Shown: one piece after another, positions 17,253 through 25,972 of the stretch
How the letters are laid out: each line of letters begins with the position of its first letter
Numbering within the stretch: the stretch's first letter is position 1
Source: Hydrogenophaga sp.
Lineage (GTDB): Bacteria > Pseudomonadota > Gammaproteobacteria > Burkholderiales > Burkholderiaceae_C
Reading direction: 5' to 3'
Length of the DNA: 64,000 nucleotides
Assembly (NCBI RefSeq): GCF_018780075.1
Contig: NZ_JADMKB010000034.1
Location: 21,108 to 85,107, forward strand
Notes under the pieces: generated by a model
Told to the model about the DNA's origin: nothing
Database searches by the model: none
The model's input: the letters and a program-made list of their open reading frames with translations, nothing else
Position numbers and translations under genes: made by a program

Positions 17253-17282
17253 GGTCACGGCGAACGTGGCGCCGCCGTGACC
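17253..17282. promoter_or_regulatory. Perfect 10-bp inverted repeat in the def leader
   Basis: GGTCACGGCG, ten bases, CGCCGTGACC. It is 44 bases upstream of the def ATG and about 190 bases upstream of the LysM gene start. In def mRNA it would form a stable GC-rich stem-loop, and as DNA it could be a dimeric operator. The remainder of the 261-bp divergent gap has an AT-rich core near 17300-17400 where both promoters probably lie, but I cannot pick -35/-10 pairs with confidence. Confidence 0.5.
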
Positions 17283-17470
17283 ATCGGGAGGGGTTTGTCG
17301 CTATTTTCGCTACTTTTCGCGGATCGCGTGGACGGCCACGTCCATTAATATTGCCTAATCAAGGGCTTGGGCGCAAAATCAAATGCGAATTGTCAAGACT
17401 TGAAGCGCCGTTTGTCCGGGTGACCGGGCACGGTTTTCGGCCAGATTGCGCCAGCCCCAGGGGCCCACAC

Positions 17471-18817
17471 ATGCCATTGAACACCCGCTCGTCCGCCCTC
17501 CCGTCCGCCTTCAGCCTGTCGCGACCCGTGGCTGGCGCCTGTGCGTTGTTGATCGCGATGGCCACCGGCACCGCCTGGGCGCAGAGCCAGACCGTCACGT
17601 CCGGACAGCGTGCCACCGCCAACCAGGTGGCCCAGACCGGGGTGCCGCTGTCCGAACTGGCGCCCAACGCGCCCGACAGCCACACCGTCGTGCGCGGCGA
17701 CACGCTGTGGCGCATCTCCGGGCTGTTCCTCAAGAGCCCGTGGCGCTGGCCTGAGCTCTGGGGCATGAACCTGGAGGAGATCAAGAACCCGCACCGCATC
17801 TACCCGGGTCAGGTGCTGTACCTGGACAAATCCGGTGGCCGCGCCCGCCTGAGCACCCGCCGTCCGGGCGAGGGTGGCACGCCGACGGTGCGCGTGTCGC
17901 CACGCACCCGCGTCGAGAGCCTGTCCGATTCGGCGATCCCGCCGGTCAACATGCAGGCCATCGAATCCTTCCTGGCCGAGCCCCTGGTGGTGGACGAAGC
18001 CACCTTCGCACGCGCTCCCCGCATCGTCGCCACACCGGAAAACCGGGTGCTGCTCAGCCTGGGTGACCGTGCCTATGCCCGCGGCCAGTACGGCGACGGC
18101 GCCATCGCCCAGGAAGCGCTGACGATGGAAGCGGGCAAACCCCGCAATTTCCGCGTGTTCCGGAACGCGGTGGCGCTGAAAGACCCTGCGACGGGCGAAA
18201 TCCTCGCCTACGAGGCCCAGTACATCGGCAAGGCGCTGCTGGTGCGCCCCGAAAGCCGTCGAGACACCGAGACGCCGGCCTCGGCCCAGAAGCCCGCTGG
18301 CAAGGACGTCTACAAACCCACCTACGACAACACCGCGCACAACATCGAACGCGTGCCGGTGGCCGAGAAGGAGCCGGTCAAGCCTGCGGCGACCGGTGAG
18401 CTGGTGCCCGCCACCATCGACATCGTGAGCGCCAAGGAAGAAATGCGCGTGGGTGACCGCATGCTGCCGGAGCCTCCGCGCGTGTTCCCCAACTACGTGC
18501 CCCGCGCCCCAGACCAGGCGCAGAATGGCCTGATCGTCTCGGTCTACGGCAACGCCGTCCGGTATGCCGCCCAGAACCAGGTGATCGCGATCAATCGCGG
18601 CAAGGCGCACGGCCTCGAAGACGGTCATGTGCTGGCCCTTGTTCGCGATGCCAACACCATGACCGACAAAACCGACGACAGCCGGCCTCAGTTGCGCCTT
18701 CCGGGCGAGAGCAATGGCCTGATGATGGTCTTCCGGACCTTCGACAAGGTGTCTTACGCCGTGGTGCTGAACATCCAGGACGGCGTCAAGATCGGCGACC
18801 GCTTCACCAACCCCTGA
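17471..18817 (+). CDS. Secreted LysM-domain protein
   Basis: A 448-residue exported protein. The N-terminus has a signal peptide ending near residue 37 (ATGTAWAQS). A LysM peptidoglycan-binding domain follows at about residues 70-120 (HTVVRGDTLWRISG, then NPHRIYPGQVLYL). The remaining roughly 320 residues are a conserved extension with no named domain that I recognise. A LysM gene between def and dprA is a common arrangement in Burkholderiales. It probably acts at the cell wall in the periplasm; no catalytic motif is visible. The start ATG 17471 precedes the signal peptide. Confidence 0.88.
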   Translation: MPLNTRSSALPSAFSLSRPVAGACALLIAMATGTAWAQSQTVTSGQRATANQVAQTGVPLSELAPNAPDSHTVVRGDTLWRISGLFLKSPWRWPELWGMNLEEIKNPHRIYPGQVLYLDKSGGRARLSTRRPGEGGTPTVRVSPRTRVESLSDSAIPPVNMQAIESFLAEPLVVDEATFARAPRIVATPENRVLLSLGDRAYARGQYGDGAIAQEALTMEAGKPRNFRVFRNAVALKDPATGEILAYEAQYIGKALLVRPESRRDTETPASAQKPAGKDVYKPTYDNTAHNIERVPVAEKEPVKPAATGELVPATIDIVSAKEEMRVGDRMLPEPPRVFPNYVPRAPDQAQNGLIVSVYGNAVRYAAQNQVIAINRGKAHGLEDGHVLALVRDANTMTDKTDDSRPQLRLPGESNGLMMVFRTFDKVSYAVVLNIQDGVKIGDRFTNP

Positions 18818-18828
18818 ATCGCGGGCCC

Positions 18829-19926
18829 ATGGACAGGGGGGCCCTGGCCGGCTGGCTCAGGCTGCTGCTCACGCCCGGCGTGGGCAACGACACGGCCCGA
18901 AGGCTTCTCACCGCGTTTGGCTTGCCGCCTGGCGTCTGGGCCCAGAGCCCCAGCGCCTGGCAAACGGTCACCAATGCGCGCACCGCACGCGCGATGCAGA
19001 ACATCCCCGACACGCTGGAACCCGCCATCGATCGCCTGATGGCCTGGCTGGATGAAAGTCCAGACCACCAGGTGGTCACGCTGGCCGATGCCCACTACCC
19101 GGGCGCACTGCTGAACACCGCCGACCCACCACTGATGCTGTACCTGCGCGGACGGCCTGAGGTGCTCGACCATCCGCGCAAGCTCGCCATCGTGGGCAGC
19201 CGCAACCCCACGCCGCAAGGCGAGACCAACGCCCGCCAGTTCGCGCGGTGTCTCGGCGAGGCGGGTGTCTGCGTGGTGTCGGGGCTGGCTCTGGGTGTGG
19301 ATGGAGCGGCCCATGCTGGCGCCCTGGATGGCGGGGGCACCACCATCGCCGTGGTGGGCACTGGACTCGACACCGTGTACCCCAGACGGCACGATGCGCT
19401 CGCCAGTCGCATCGCAGAGCACGGGTTGCTGATCAGCGAGTACCCCCTCGGAACGCCGCCGTTGGCCGCCAACTTCCCCCAGCGCAACCGCATCATCGCG
19501 GGCCTGTCGCAGGGCACGCTCGTGGTCGAGGCCGCCGTGCGATCAGGCTCCCTGATCACCGCGCGCTTCGCGGCGGAGCAGGGGCGCGAAGTGTTCGCGA
19601 TCCCGGGCTCCATTCACGCCCCGCAGTCGCGCGGTTGCCACGCGCTGATCCGGCAAGGGGCCAAGCTGGTGGAATCGGCGCAGGACATTCTGGAAGACCT
19701 GCGGATCGCTGAACCTGCCGGACAACGCTCGGAACCCGAACGGGCGACGGCCCCGATCGACGATTTGCTTCAGGCCGCGGGACACGACCCCGTGAGCTTT
19801 GACGCCTTGCAGGCCCGCACAGGCCTGGACACAGCCACGCTGCAAGCCCGTCTGCTGGAGCTGGAGCTGGACGGCAAAGTGGGGCGGATGCCGGGCGGTC
19901 TGCTGCAGCGAATCACCCGGGGCTGA
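18829..19926 (+). CDS. dprA: DNA-processing protein DprA
   Basis: Loads RecA onto incoming single-stranded DNA during natural transformation. The 365-residue protein has an N-terminal helical region and an extended Rossmann domain (IVGSRNPTPQGE, VSGLALGVDGAAHAGAL, GTGLDTVYP, FPQRNRIIAGLS). A C-terminal winged helix (about residues 300-362) ends in GKVGRMPGGLLQR. It starts 11 bases after the LysM gene and is probably co-transcribed. It suggests natural competence in the lineage. Confidence 0.95.
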   Translation: MDRGALAGWLRLLLTPGVGNDTARRLLTAFGLPPGVWAQSPSAWQTVTNARTARAMQNIPDTLEPAIDRLMAWLDESPDHQVVTLADAHYPGALLNTADPPLMLYLRGRPEVLDHPRKLAIVGSRNPTPQGETNARQFARCLGEAGVCVVSGLALGVDGAAHAGALDGGGTTIAVVGTGLDTVYPRRHDALASRIAEHGLLISEYPLGTPPLAANFPQRNRIIAGLSQGTLVVEAAVRSGSLITARFAAEQGREVFAIPGSIHAPQSRGCHALIRQGAKLVESAQDILEDLRIAEPAGQRSEPERATAPIDDLLQAAGHDPVSFDALQARTGLDTATLQARLLELELDGKVGRMPGGLLQRITRG

Positions 19927-20005
19927 GCAGCGACAAGCGCGTCACCGCGCCGCTCCTTCACCGAGGAAGTGGTGGCGCCGGATTCGCAAGGCTTATCGCT
20001 GCATC

Positions 20006-20019
20006 GCCCCTTCAGGGGC
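20006..20019. terminator. Short GC hairpin between convergent dprA and DUF1631 genes
   Basis: GCCCCT, two bases, AGGGGC in the 113-bp convergent gap, with no T-tract. It resembles the CCCCCTTGAGGGGG core of the dispersed repeat but lacks the flanking hairpins, so it may be a decayed copy or a weak bidirectional terminator. Confidence 0.35.
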
Positions 20020-20039
20020 CGCGCGAAGCACAGCGAGAG

Positions 20040-22457
20040 TCAGCCCAACAGCCTTTCGGGATTGGCGTCCAGCTTGGCCAGCGCATCGCGCGTGGCCCGC
20101 ACGGTCAACGCCTCTTCCTCGCTCGGCACCAGCAACCCGGCCTGCAGGTAGGCCGCCACCCGGGTGGCCTGAATGAGGAAGCAGCGCCCGACATTGGTCA
20201 CGAAGAGGAACAGCTGACCACGCTCGCTGCGCCAGGCAAACTGCACGCTGTTGAGCTTGCCGTTGTGATCCAGACCGAACCAGGAACCGATCTGCAGCTC
20301 CACCGCCCACGCACGCATCGCTTCGTTGGGCTGACTGCCGCCCTGCTTGATCACCTCGATGTTGCTGGCGTCCACGCCCGTGATCATCTCGATGCTTTCG
20401 TTGTCCAGGTCCAGGTCGCCCACGCCGCTGTCGGGCATGTAGTCCTCCAGGTGGGTCAGGCGCTGGGACAGCTTGTCGAGGGCTTCCTGCGAGATGGCCT
20501 CGGTGCGCGACATGAAGGCATCGGCCAGGGTATCGCTCACCGCCTTGATGTGCTGGTCTTGAACACCCGGCGTGTAGCCCAGCAGGCTCATGCCCTGGCG
20601 CAAACGTTGCAACAGGCCAGGCAATTGCTGGATCACGCGAGCGCGATCGTTGCGGTTGGGTTTGGCACTGGCCGCCCACAGCAGGTCCGATGCCACCTTC
20701 TTGAGCGACGCGGTTTCCTCGTGCTTCAACCCATATTTGACGCTGGCCACGGCCAGCACCTCGACCCAGACCTTGAACAGAAACTCTCGCACCTCATCGC
20801 GCACGACGATGTCATCGAGCAGCTTGCGCAGCTCGATGGTGTACTGCACCGACAGGGTTTCCTTTTGCTCCACCTGCTGCGCAACGCTCACAAAACGGCT
20901 GGTGCTGCCCTGCTCGCTCAGGTAGGTGGACAAGAACTTCTGAAACTCATCGAGCACCAGCTGGAACACGCGGCGCCCCGTCTCCGGGTATTGCTCGATC
21001 ACCTGCACCACACGCTTGATCTCGGCTTCCAGCGCCACCGAACTGACATTGGACTCGAAGCCCATCACGCAGGAACCCATGCGGTCGATGAGACGCCGCG
21101 CCGGGTGTTGCAGCGCGCTGAAAAACTCGGGTTCGGCCAACGCCACGCGCAAGACCGGAATCTGCAGGCGGGCAAACCAGACGCGCACGCTGGGGGGGAT
21201 GCGTTCTTCGGCCAGGATGCTCTGGAACATCAGTGCCACCACCTCGATGGTGGCCTTTTCGGTCGGCGTGCTGGCGGCCTGCTTGAGTTCGATCGTGCGC
21301 TGTCGCAGGACCGTCGCGGCCTTTTCCACATGGGAGTTGTCCATGTAGATCATGCCGGGACCGGATGATCCTATCCCCACGGAAACCGGGCTGCCGGAGA
21401 TCGGTTCGGGCGCCACCCGCTGCATGACCTGCTGAAGCATCGGCGACGGCGGCAGCAACTGGGTGGCCTCGAAATCGCCCCCCACCTTGTCCATCAACAG
21501 CCGCCGCAGCCGACCGACGACTCCCTGAGCCCGCATCCGGGCCCGCGCCAGCGGCGACGAATGGGTCATCATGCGGGTTTCGTCGTGAACACCCGTGACG
21601 GAGGCGCCTGAGCCGGGACGACTGGAACCGAAACCACCCCCGGAGTCGCTGCCACCGCCACTGTGGGGGGCGCCACCATCTGTCGCACTGGCCGCACCTC
21701 CGGCGCTCGCCGCACCTGAGCTGCCGAATCCGCCACCATCGGAGCGTGCTGGTTGGGCACTGGGCCCGGCTCCCCCCGGCGCAGGGCCGGTCGAGCGGCT
21801 GCCCGGCGTGCGTTTGACCAGTGCCTGCAGGTCGATCTCTTTCATCACCCCGCTGGAGACGAGAAACTCGTTCGCCGCCCGATAGGCAGCCAGCATGCTC
21901 TTGGCCAGGGCGGGCGAGAGCGCATCCTGCACCAGCACCCAGCCCTCGCGGGTCATCTGCACGTCCAGCCACTGGTCCACCAGAAGGCGGGCGACCACAT
22001 CGGGCAGGAGCACATCGCCCCGCGGCAGCTCCTGGCGCTTCTCCAGGTGCTGAACGCGCAACCTCAGTTCATTGAGTTCGGTGGACACCAGATCCAGCAC
22101 CCTCATCGCCAGGCGCGAGGCGATGATCTGGTCGTCAATGGCCCCTTCCGCGAGCAGTTCAAGGCGCCCCGACGGAACGCTGAAACCGCTGCTGGGAAGG
22201 GTTCCGTGGCGCGGCAGCAAGCTGCGCTGCAGGGCCTTGCGGCTCTGGTTCAACCAGGCGGTCTGGCATTTCTGGAACGCCTGCCACGCGTCTCGGCGCT
22301 CCTGCATTTCGCGCGCCGGACCGGCTTGATCCAGCACCGACACCAACCGGGTTTCACAGGCCTTGACCAACTCGGGCAGGGCGCGCCCCACGTGAACCAC
22401 AAAGAGCTCGCGTGCCTGCTTGGCCAGAGAGGAAACGTGCTGATCGGGGGTAACCAC
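20040..22457 (-). CDS. DUF1631-family protein
   Basis: An 805-residue soluble protein of the DUF1631 family, widespread in beta- and gammaproteobacteria and without an established function. The N-terminal ~220 residues and the C-terminal ~450 residues are helical and conserved-looking. They are separated by a low-complexity Gly/Ser/Ala linker (about residues 225-290). The last ~100 residues form a small beta-containing module (WRSERGQLFLFVTNVGRC) that recalls a PilZ-like or similar ligand-binding end; I cannot confirm it. The start is a GTG (22457); no better ATG exists nearby. It lies 76 bases downstream of secF on the same strand. Confidence 0.78.
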   Translation of the reverse strand: MVTPDQHVSSLAKQARELFVVHVGRALPELVKACETRLVSVLDQAGPAREMQERRDAWQAFQKCQTAWLNQSRKALQRSLLPRHGTLPSSGFSVPSGRLELLAEGAIDDQIIASRLAMRVLDLVSTELNELRLRVQHLEKRQELPRGDVLLPDVVARLLVDQWLDVQMTREGWVLVQDALSPALAKSMLAAYRAANEFLVSSGVMKEIDLQALVKRTPGSRSTGPAPGGAGPSAQPARSDGGGFGSSGAASAGGAASATDGGAPHSGGGSDSGGGFGSSRPGSGASVTGVHDETRMMTHSSPLARARMRAQGVVGRLRRLLMDKVGGDFEATQLLPPSPMLQQVMQRVAPEPISGSPVSVGIGSSGPGMIYMDNSHVEKAATVLRQRTIELKQAASTPTEKATIEVVALMFQSILAEERIPPSVRVWFARLQIPVLRVALAEPEFFSALQHPARRLIDRMGSCVMGFESNVSSVALEAEIKRVVQVIEQYPETGRRVFQLVLDEFQKFLSTYLSEQGSTSRFVSVAQQVEQKETLSVQYTIELRKLLDDIVVRDEVREFLFKVWVEVLAVASVKYGLKHEETASLKKVASDLLWAASAKPNRNDRARVIQQLPGLLQRLRQGMSLLGYTPGVQDQHIKAVSDTLADAFMSRTEAISQEALDKLSQRLTHLEDYMPDSGVGDLDLDNESIEMITGVDASNIEVIKQGGSQPNEAMRAWAVELQIGSWFGLDHNGKLNSVQFAWRSERGQLFLFVTNVGRCFLIQATRVAAYLQAGLLVPSEEEALTVRATRDALAKLDANPERLLG

Positions 22458-22533
22458 AATGGTTTCAGTATGACACGAATGCAGATCGCTTTAACCGACG
22501 AAAAGCCGGGCAAGGCGTTCTGTGGCGGCCCGC

Positions 22534-23490
22534 CTAGACCATCGCCCCGCTGTTCGGATCGTCCGGGTCGCCCGGGTTGGACTTGCCCGTCGGCTTGATC
22601 AGGTCTTCGCGCTTGATGCCCAGCCACATGGCAATGGCGGCCGCCACAAAGACCGATGAATAGATGCCGAACAGGATGCCGATGGTCAGCGCCATGGCGA
22701 AATAGTGCAGGGTCGGGCCACCGAACAGCAGCATTGACAGCACCATGATCTGGGTCGATCCGTGCGTGATGATGGTGCGGCTGATGGTGGAGGTGATGGC
22801 GTGGTCGATGATCTGGACCGTGGTCTTTTTGCGCTGGCGGCGGAACGTCTCACGGATGCGATCAAAAATCACCACCGACTCGTTGACCGAATAGCCCAGC
22901 ACGGCCAGCACCGCGGCCAGCACCGGCAGCGAGAACTCCCACTGGAAGAACGCAAAGAAGCCCAGGATGATGACCACATCGTGCAGGTTGGCGATGATGG
23001 CGGACACCGCGTACTTCCACTCGAAGCGGATCGCCAAGTAGATCATGATGCCCAGAATCACGAACCCGAGCGCCTTGAGCCCGTTCTCCACCAGCTCCTG
23101 CCCCACCTGAGGGCCGACGAACTCGGTGCGGCGCAGCTGCACCGCGGGGTTCTGCGCCTTGAGCGCAGTCAGCACCGCTTCGCTCTGCTGACCCGAACTC
23201 TGGCCGGCCCTGGCGGGCAGGCGCAGCAGCACATCTTGCGAGGTGCCGAAGTTCTGCACCGGCACGTCGACATAGCCCAGCCCCTCGATCACCTTGCGCA
23301 CCGATTCCAGATCGGCCGGCTGTTCGTAGGCCACCTCCATCACGGTGCCGCCAGTGAACTCCACCGACAGGTGCAGGCCACGGGTGACCAGAAAGAACAC
23401 CGCCAGGAAAAAAGTGATGGCAGAGACCGCGTTCAGCACGATGGCGTGCTTCATGAACGGGATGTCTTTGCGGATGCGGAAAAGTTCCAT
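22534..23490 (-). CDS. secF: Protein translocase subunit SecF
   Basis: A 318-residue inner-membrane protein with six transmembrane segments and a large first periplasmic loop. It uses the proton gradient with SecD to help pull proteins through SecYEG. Landmarks are VEFTGGTVMEV after helix 1 and GYSVNESVVIFDRIRE in the conserved membrane core. It follows secD by 17 bases. Confidence 0.96.
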   Translation of the reverse strand: MELFRIRKDIPFMKHAIVLNAVSAITFFLAVFFLVTRGLHLSVEFTGGTVMEVAYEQPADLESVRKVIEGLGYVDVPVQNFGTSQDVLLRLPARAGQSSGQQSEAVLTALKAQNPAVQLRRTEFVGPQVGQELVENGLKALGFVILGIMIYLAIRFEWKYAVSAIIANLHDVVIILGFFAFFQWEFSLPVLAAVLAVLGYSVNESVVIFDRIRETFRRQRKKTTVQIIDHAITSTISRTIITHGSTQIMVLSMLLFGGPTLHYFAMALTIGILFGIYSSVFVAAAIAMWLGIKREDLIKPTGKSNPGDPDDPNSGAMV

Positions 23491-23507
23491 GCTTCAAGCT
23501 CCTGGGG

Positions 23508-25388
23508 TCAATCGGCCTTGGCCACTGCGTTGTCGCCGTCGGGGCGCCACACCGTGCCGATGGACACGCTCTTGAGCTTCTTTTGCCGGCCGTACCAGAG
23601 GTTGACCAGGCCGCGCGAGAACACCACGGCCGAGAACATGCTGGTCAGGATGCCGATGCAGTGCACCACCGCAAAGCCGCGCACCGGGCCGGAGCCGAAC
23701 GCCAGCAGGGCCACACCCGCGATCAGCGAGGTGATGTTGGAGTCGAGGATGGTGCCCCAGGCGTGGTCGTAACCCACGTTGATCGCGGTCTGTGGTGAGG
23801 AACCGTTGCGCAGTTCCTCACGCACGCGCTCGTTGATCAGCACGTTGGCGTCGATGGCCATGCCCAGCGCCAGCGCCATGGCCGCCATGCCGGGCAAGGT
23901 CAGCGTGGCCTGCAGCATGGACAGGATCGCCACCAGCAGCACGAGGTTGAAGCCCAGCGCGAGGCTGGAGAACACGCCAAACAGCATGTAGTAGGCGCAC
24001 ATGAAGGTGGCGACCGCCAGGAAGCCCCAGATCACGCTGTTGAAGCCGCGCGCGATGTTTTCCTTGCCCAGGCTGGGGCCGATGGTGCGTTCTTCAATGA
24101 TCTCCATCGGTGCGGCCAGCGAACCGGCGCGCAACAGCAGCGCCGTGTCGCTGGCTTCCACCGTGTTCATGCTGCCCGATATCTGCACCCGGCCGCCCCC
24201 GATTTCGCCGCGAATCACCGGTGCCGTCACGACCTCGCCCTTGCCCTTTTCGAACAGGATGATGGCCATGCGCTTGCCGACGTTCTCTCGGGTCACGTCG
24301 CGGAACACGCGTGCGCCTTTGCTGTCCAGTGTCAGGTGCACGGCGGGTTGTTGCTGGTCGTCAAAGCCCGCCTGGGCATCGGTCAGGTTCTCGCCCGTGA
24401 GCAGCACTTCGCGCTTGACGATGACGGCGCGGCCGTCGCGCTCCAGGTACTTTTCGGAGCCAAAAGGCACCGCACCCGCGCCACCCTCGGCGGCCTGGCC
24501 CTCGGAGCTCTCGTCCACCAGCCGCACTTCCAGCGTGGCGGTGCGCCCCAGGATGTCCTTGGCCTTGGCCGTGTCCTGGACGCCGGGGAGCTGCACCACG
24601 ATGCGGTCGGTGCCCTGCTGCTGGATCACCGGCTCGGACACCGCCAGCTCGTTGATGCGGTTGTGCAGCGTGGTGATGTTCTGCTTGAGCGCCTGGTCCT
24701 GCACCGTGATCGCGGCGGCCGGCTTGATCGTGGCCGACAGGCGGAACTCGGCGCCATCGGCCGCCTGCACCACCTGCAGGTCGGGGAACTGGTCCTGGAT
24801 CACGGCCTGCACCGCCTGCGCCGTCGCGGCGTCGCGGGCGCGCAGCTCGATGGCCTGGCCGTTGCGCTGGATGCCGCCGTGACGCACGTTCTTCTCACGC
24901 AGCGCCGCGCGCAGATCGCCGGCCAGCACGTCGGCCTTGCGCTGCAGTGCCGCCGGCATGTCCACCTGCAGCATGAAGTGCACGCCGCCACGCAGGTCCA
25001 GACCGAGGTACATGGGCGACGCACCCAGGCTGGCCATCCAGGCCGGCGTGCGCGGCACGAGGTTCAGCGCCACCACATAGCCCGGGTTGGCCGGATCCAC
25101 GTTGAGCGTGCGCTCGATCGTGTCGCGCGCCTTGATCTGCACGTCGGTGTTCTCAAAACGGGCGCGCACCGAATTGCCTTCGAGCTGGATCAACGACGGC
25201 TGGATGCTCTGCGCCGCCAGCGCCTGCTCCACCCGCGTGACCGTGGTCAGATCGACCTTCACCGACGAACGCGCCGCAGACACCTGCACCGCCGGCGACT
25301 CGCCGAACAGGTTGGGCAGGGCGTACAGCACGCCGATCACCAGCGAAAAAGCGATGACCAGGTACTTCCAGAGCGGGTAACGGTTCAT
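23508..25388 (-). CDS. secD: Protein translocase subunit SecD
   Basis: A 626-residue partner of SecF. After an N-terminal helix, LGLDLRGGVHFMLQVD marks the start of the periplasmic P1 region. The C-terminal membrane domain carries AMALALGMAIDANVLINERVREE. Length is normal. It forms an operon with yajC upstream (122-bp gap containing the dispersed repeat) and secF downstream. Confidence 0.96.
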   Translation of the reverse strand: MNRYPLWKYLVIAFSLVIGVLYALPNLFGESPAVQVSAARSSVKVDLTTVTRVEQALAAQSIQPSLIQLEGNSVRARFENTDVQIKARDTIERTLNVDPANPGYVVALNLVPRTPAWMASLGASPMYLGLDLRGGVHFMLQVDMPAALQRKADVLAGDLRAALREKNVRHGGIQRNGQAIELRARDAATAQAVQAVIQDQFPDLQVVQAADGAEFRLSATIKPAAAITVQDQALKQNITTLHNRINELAVSEPVIQQQGTDRIVVQLPGVQDTAKAKDILGRTATLEVRLVDESSEGQAAEGGAGAVPFGSEKYLERDGRAVIVKREVLLTGENLTDAQAGFDDQQQPAVHLTLDSKGARVFRDVTRENVGKRMAIILFEKGKGEVVTAPVIRGEIGGGRVQISGSMNTVEASDTALLLRAGSLAAPMEIIEERTIGPSLGKENIARGFNSVIWGFLAVATFMCAYYMLFGVFSSLALGFNLVLLVAILSMLQATLTLPGMAAMALALGMAIDANVLINERVREELRNGSSPQTAINVGYDHAWGTILDSNITSLIAGVALLAFGSGPVRGFAVVHCIGILTSMFSAVVFSRGLVNLWYGRQKKLKSVSIGTVWRPDGDNAVAKAD

Positions 25389-25435
25389 GAGGAGCAGGCC
25401 CTTCGGCGCAGAGGTGACTTCAATCCAGAGTGCCG

Positions 25436-25510
25436 CAGAACCGGCTTTGCCGGGCTGCAGGCACTGCCCCCTTGAGGGGGTGACGCGCCGCCAGGCGCGG
25501 CGCGGGGGTG
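25436..25510 (+). repeat. Dispersed hairpin repeat, copy 2 (between yajC and secD)
   Basis: A 75-bp element with the same three-hairpin plan as copy 1: CCGGCTTTGCCGG, CCCCCTTGAGGGGG, then GCGCCGCCAGGCGCGGCGC and a G run. It sits inside the yajC-secD operon and abuts the yajC TAA (25511-25513) directly. As RNA it would form strong stems between the two cistrons. Confidence 0.75.
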
Positions 25511-25831
25511 TTACTTAATAGTGCCCTTGGGCAGCACCTGAACCACGGCCGTGCGCTGCATCTGGACTTCCATGCCGTCGGCCAGTTCCACACCGACATA
25601 GGTCTCACCCACCTTGGACACCTTGGCCAGGAAGCCGCCGGCGGTCACGACCTCGTCGCCCTTGGCCAAGGCTTCAATCATGGCCTTGTGCTCCTTCTGG
25701 CGCTTCATCTGGGGGCGGATCATCACGAAATAGAGCACCACGAACATGAGCACCAGCGGCAGCATGCTCATCAGGGTGTCCTGGGTGCTGCCACCGGAGG
25801 CGGCTTGGGCGTAGGCGGAAGAAATGAACAC
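25511..25831 (-). CDS. yajC: Sec translocon accessory subunit YajC
   Basis: A 106-residue protein with one N-terminal transmembrane helix (about residues 18-38, SMLPLVLMFVVLYFVMIRPQ) and a short cytoplasmic basic/beta tail, the standard YajC layout. The start is a GTG at 25831 with GGAG 8-11 bases upstream. It is first of yajC-secD-secF. The usual upstream queA-tgt genes are absent; the IorAB-type gene lies there instead. Confidence 0.94.
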   Translation of the reverse strand: MFISSAYAQAASGGSTQDTLMSMLPLVLMFVVLYFVMIRPQMKRQKEHKAMIEALAKGDEVVTAGGFLAKVSKVGETYVGVELADGMEVQMQRTAVVQVLPKGTIK

Positions 25832-25941
25832 GGGGCGTCTCCAACAGGATCAAAAAGGGTCAAAACAAGGCCCGACGGGCGAACCCGGCCGGGCCTTGCG
25901 GCGCAACCGCCCATTGTATGACGCCCCCTCTCCCTCATGGT

Positions 25942-25963
25942 GGCCGGGGCCAAGGCCCCGGCC
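25942..25963. terminator. 10-bp perfect GC hairpin after the indolepyruvate oxidoreductase gene
   Basis: GGCCGGGGCC, AA, GGCCCCGGCC lies 9 bases past the oxidoreductase stop and upstream of yajC. It has no T-tract on either strand. It may be a Rho-assisted 3' end or a stabilising stem. Confidence 0.45.
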
Positions 25964-25972
25964 GGCTCCGGA

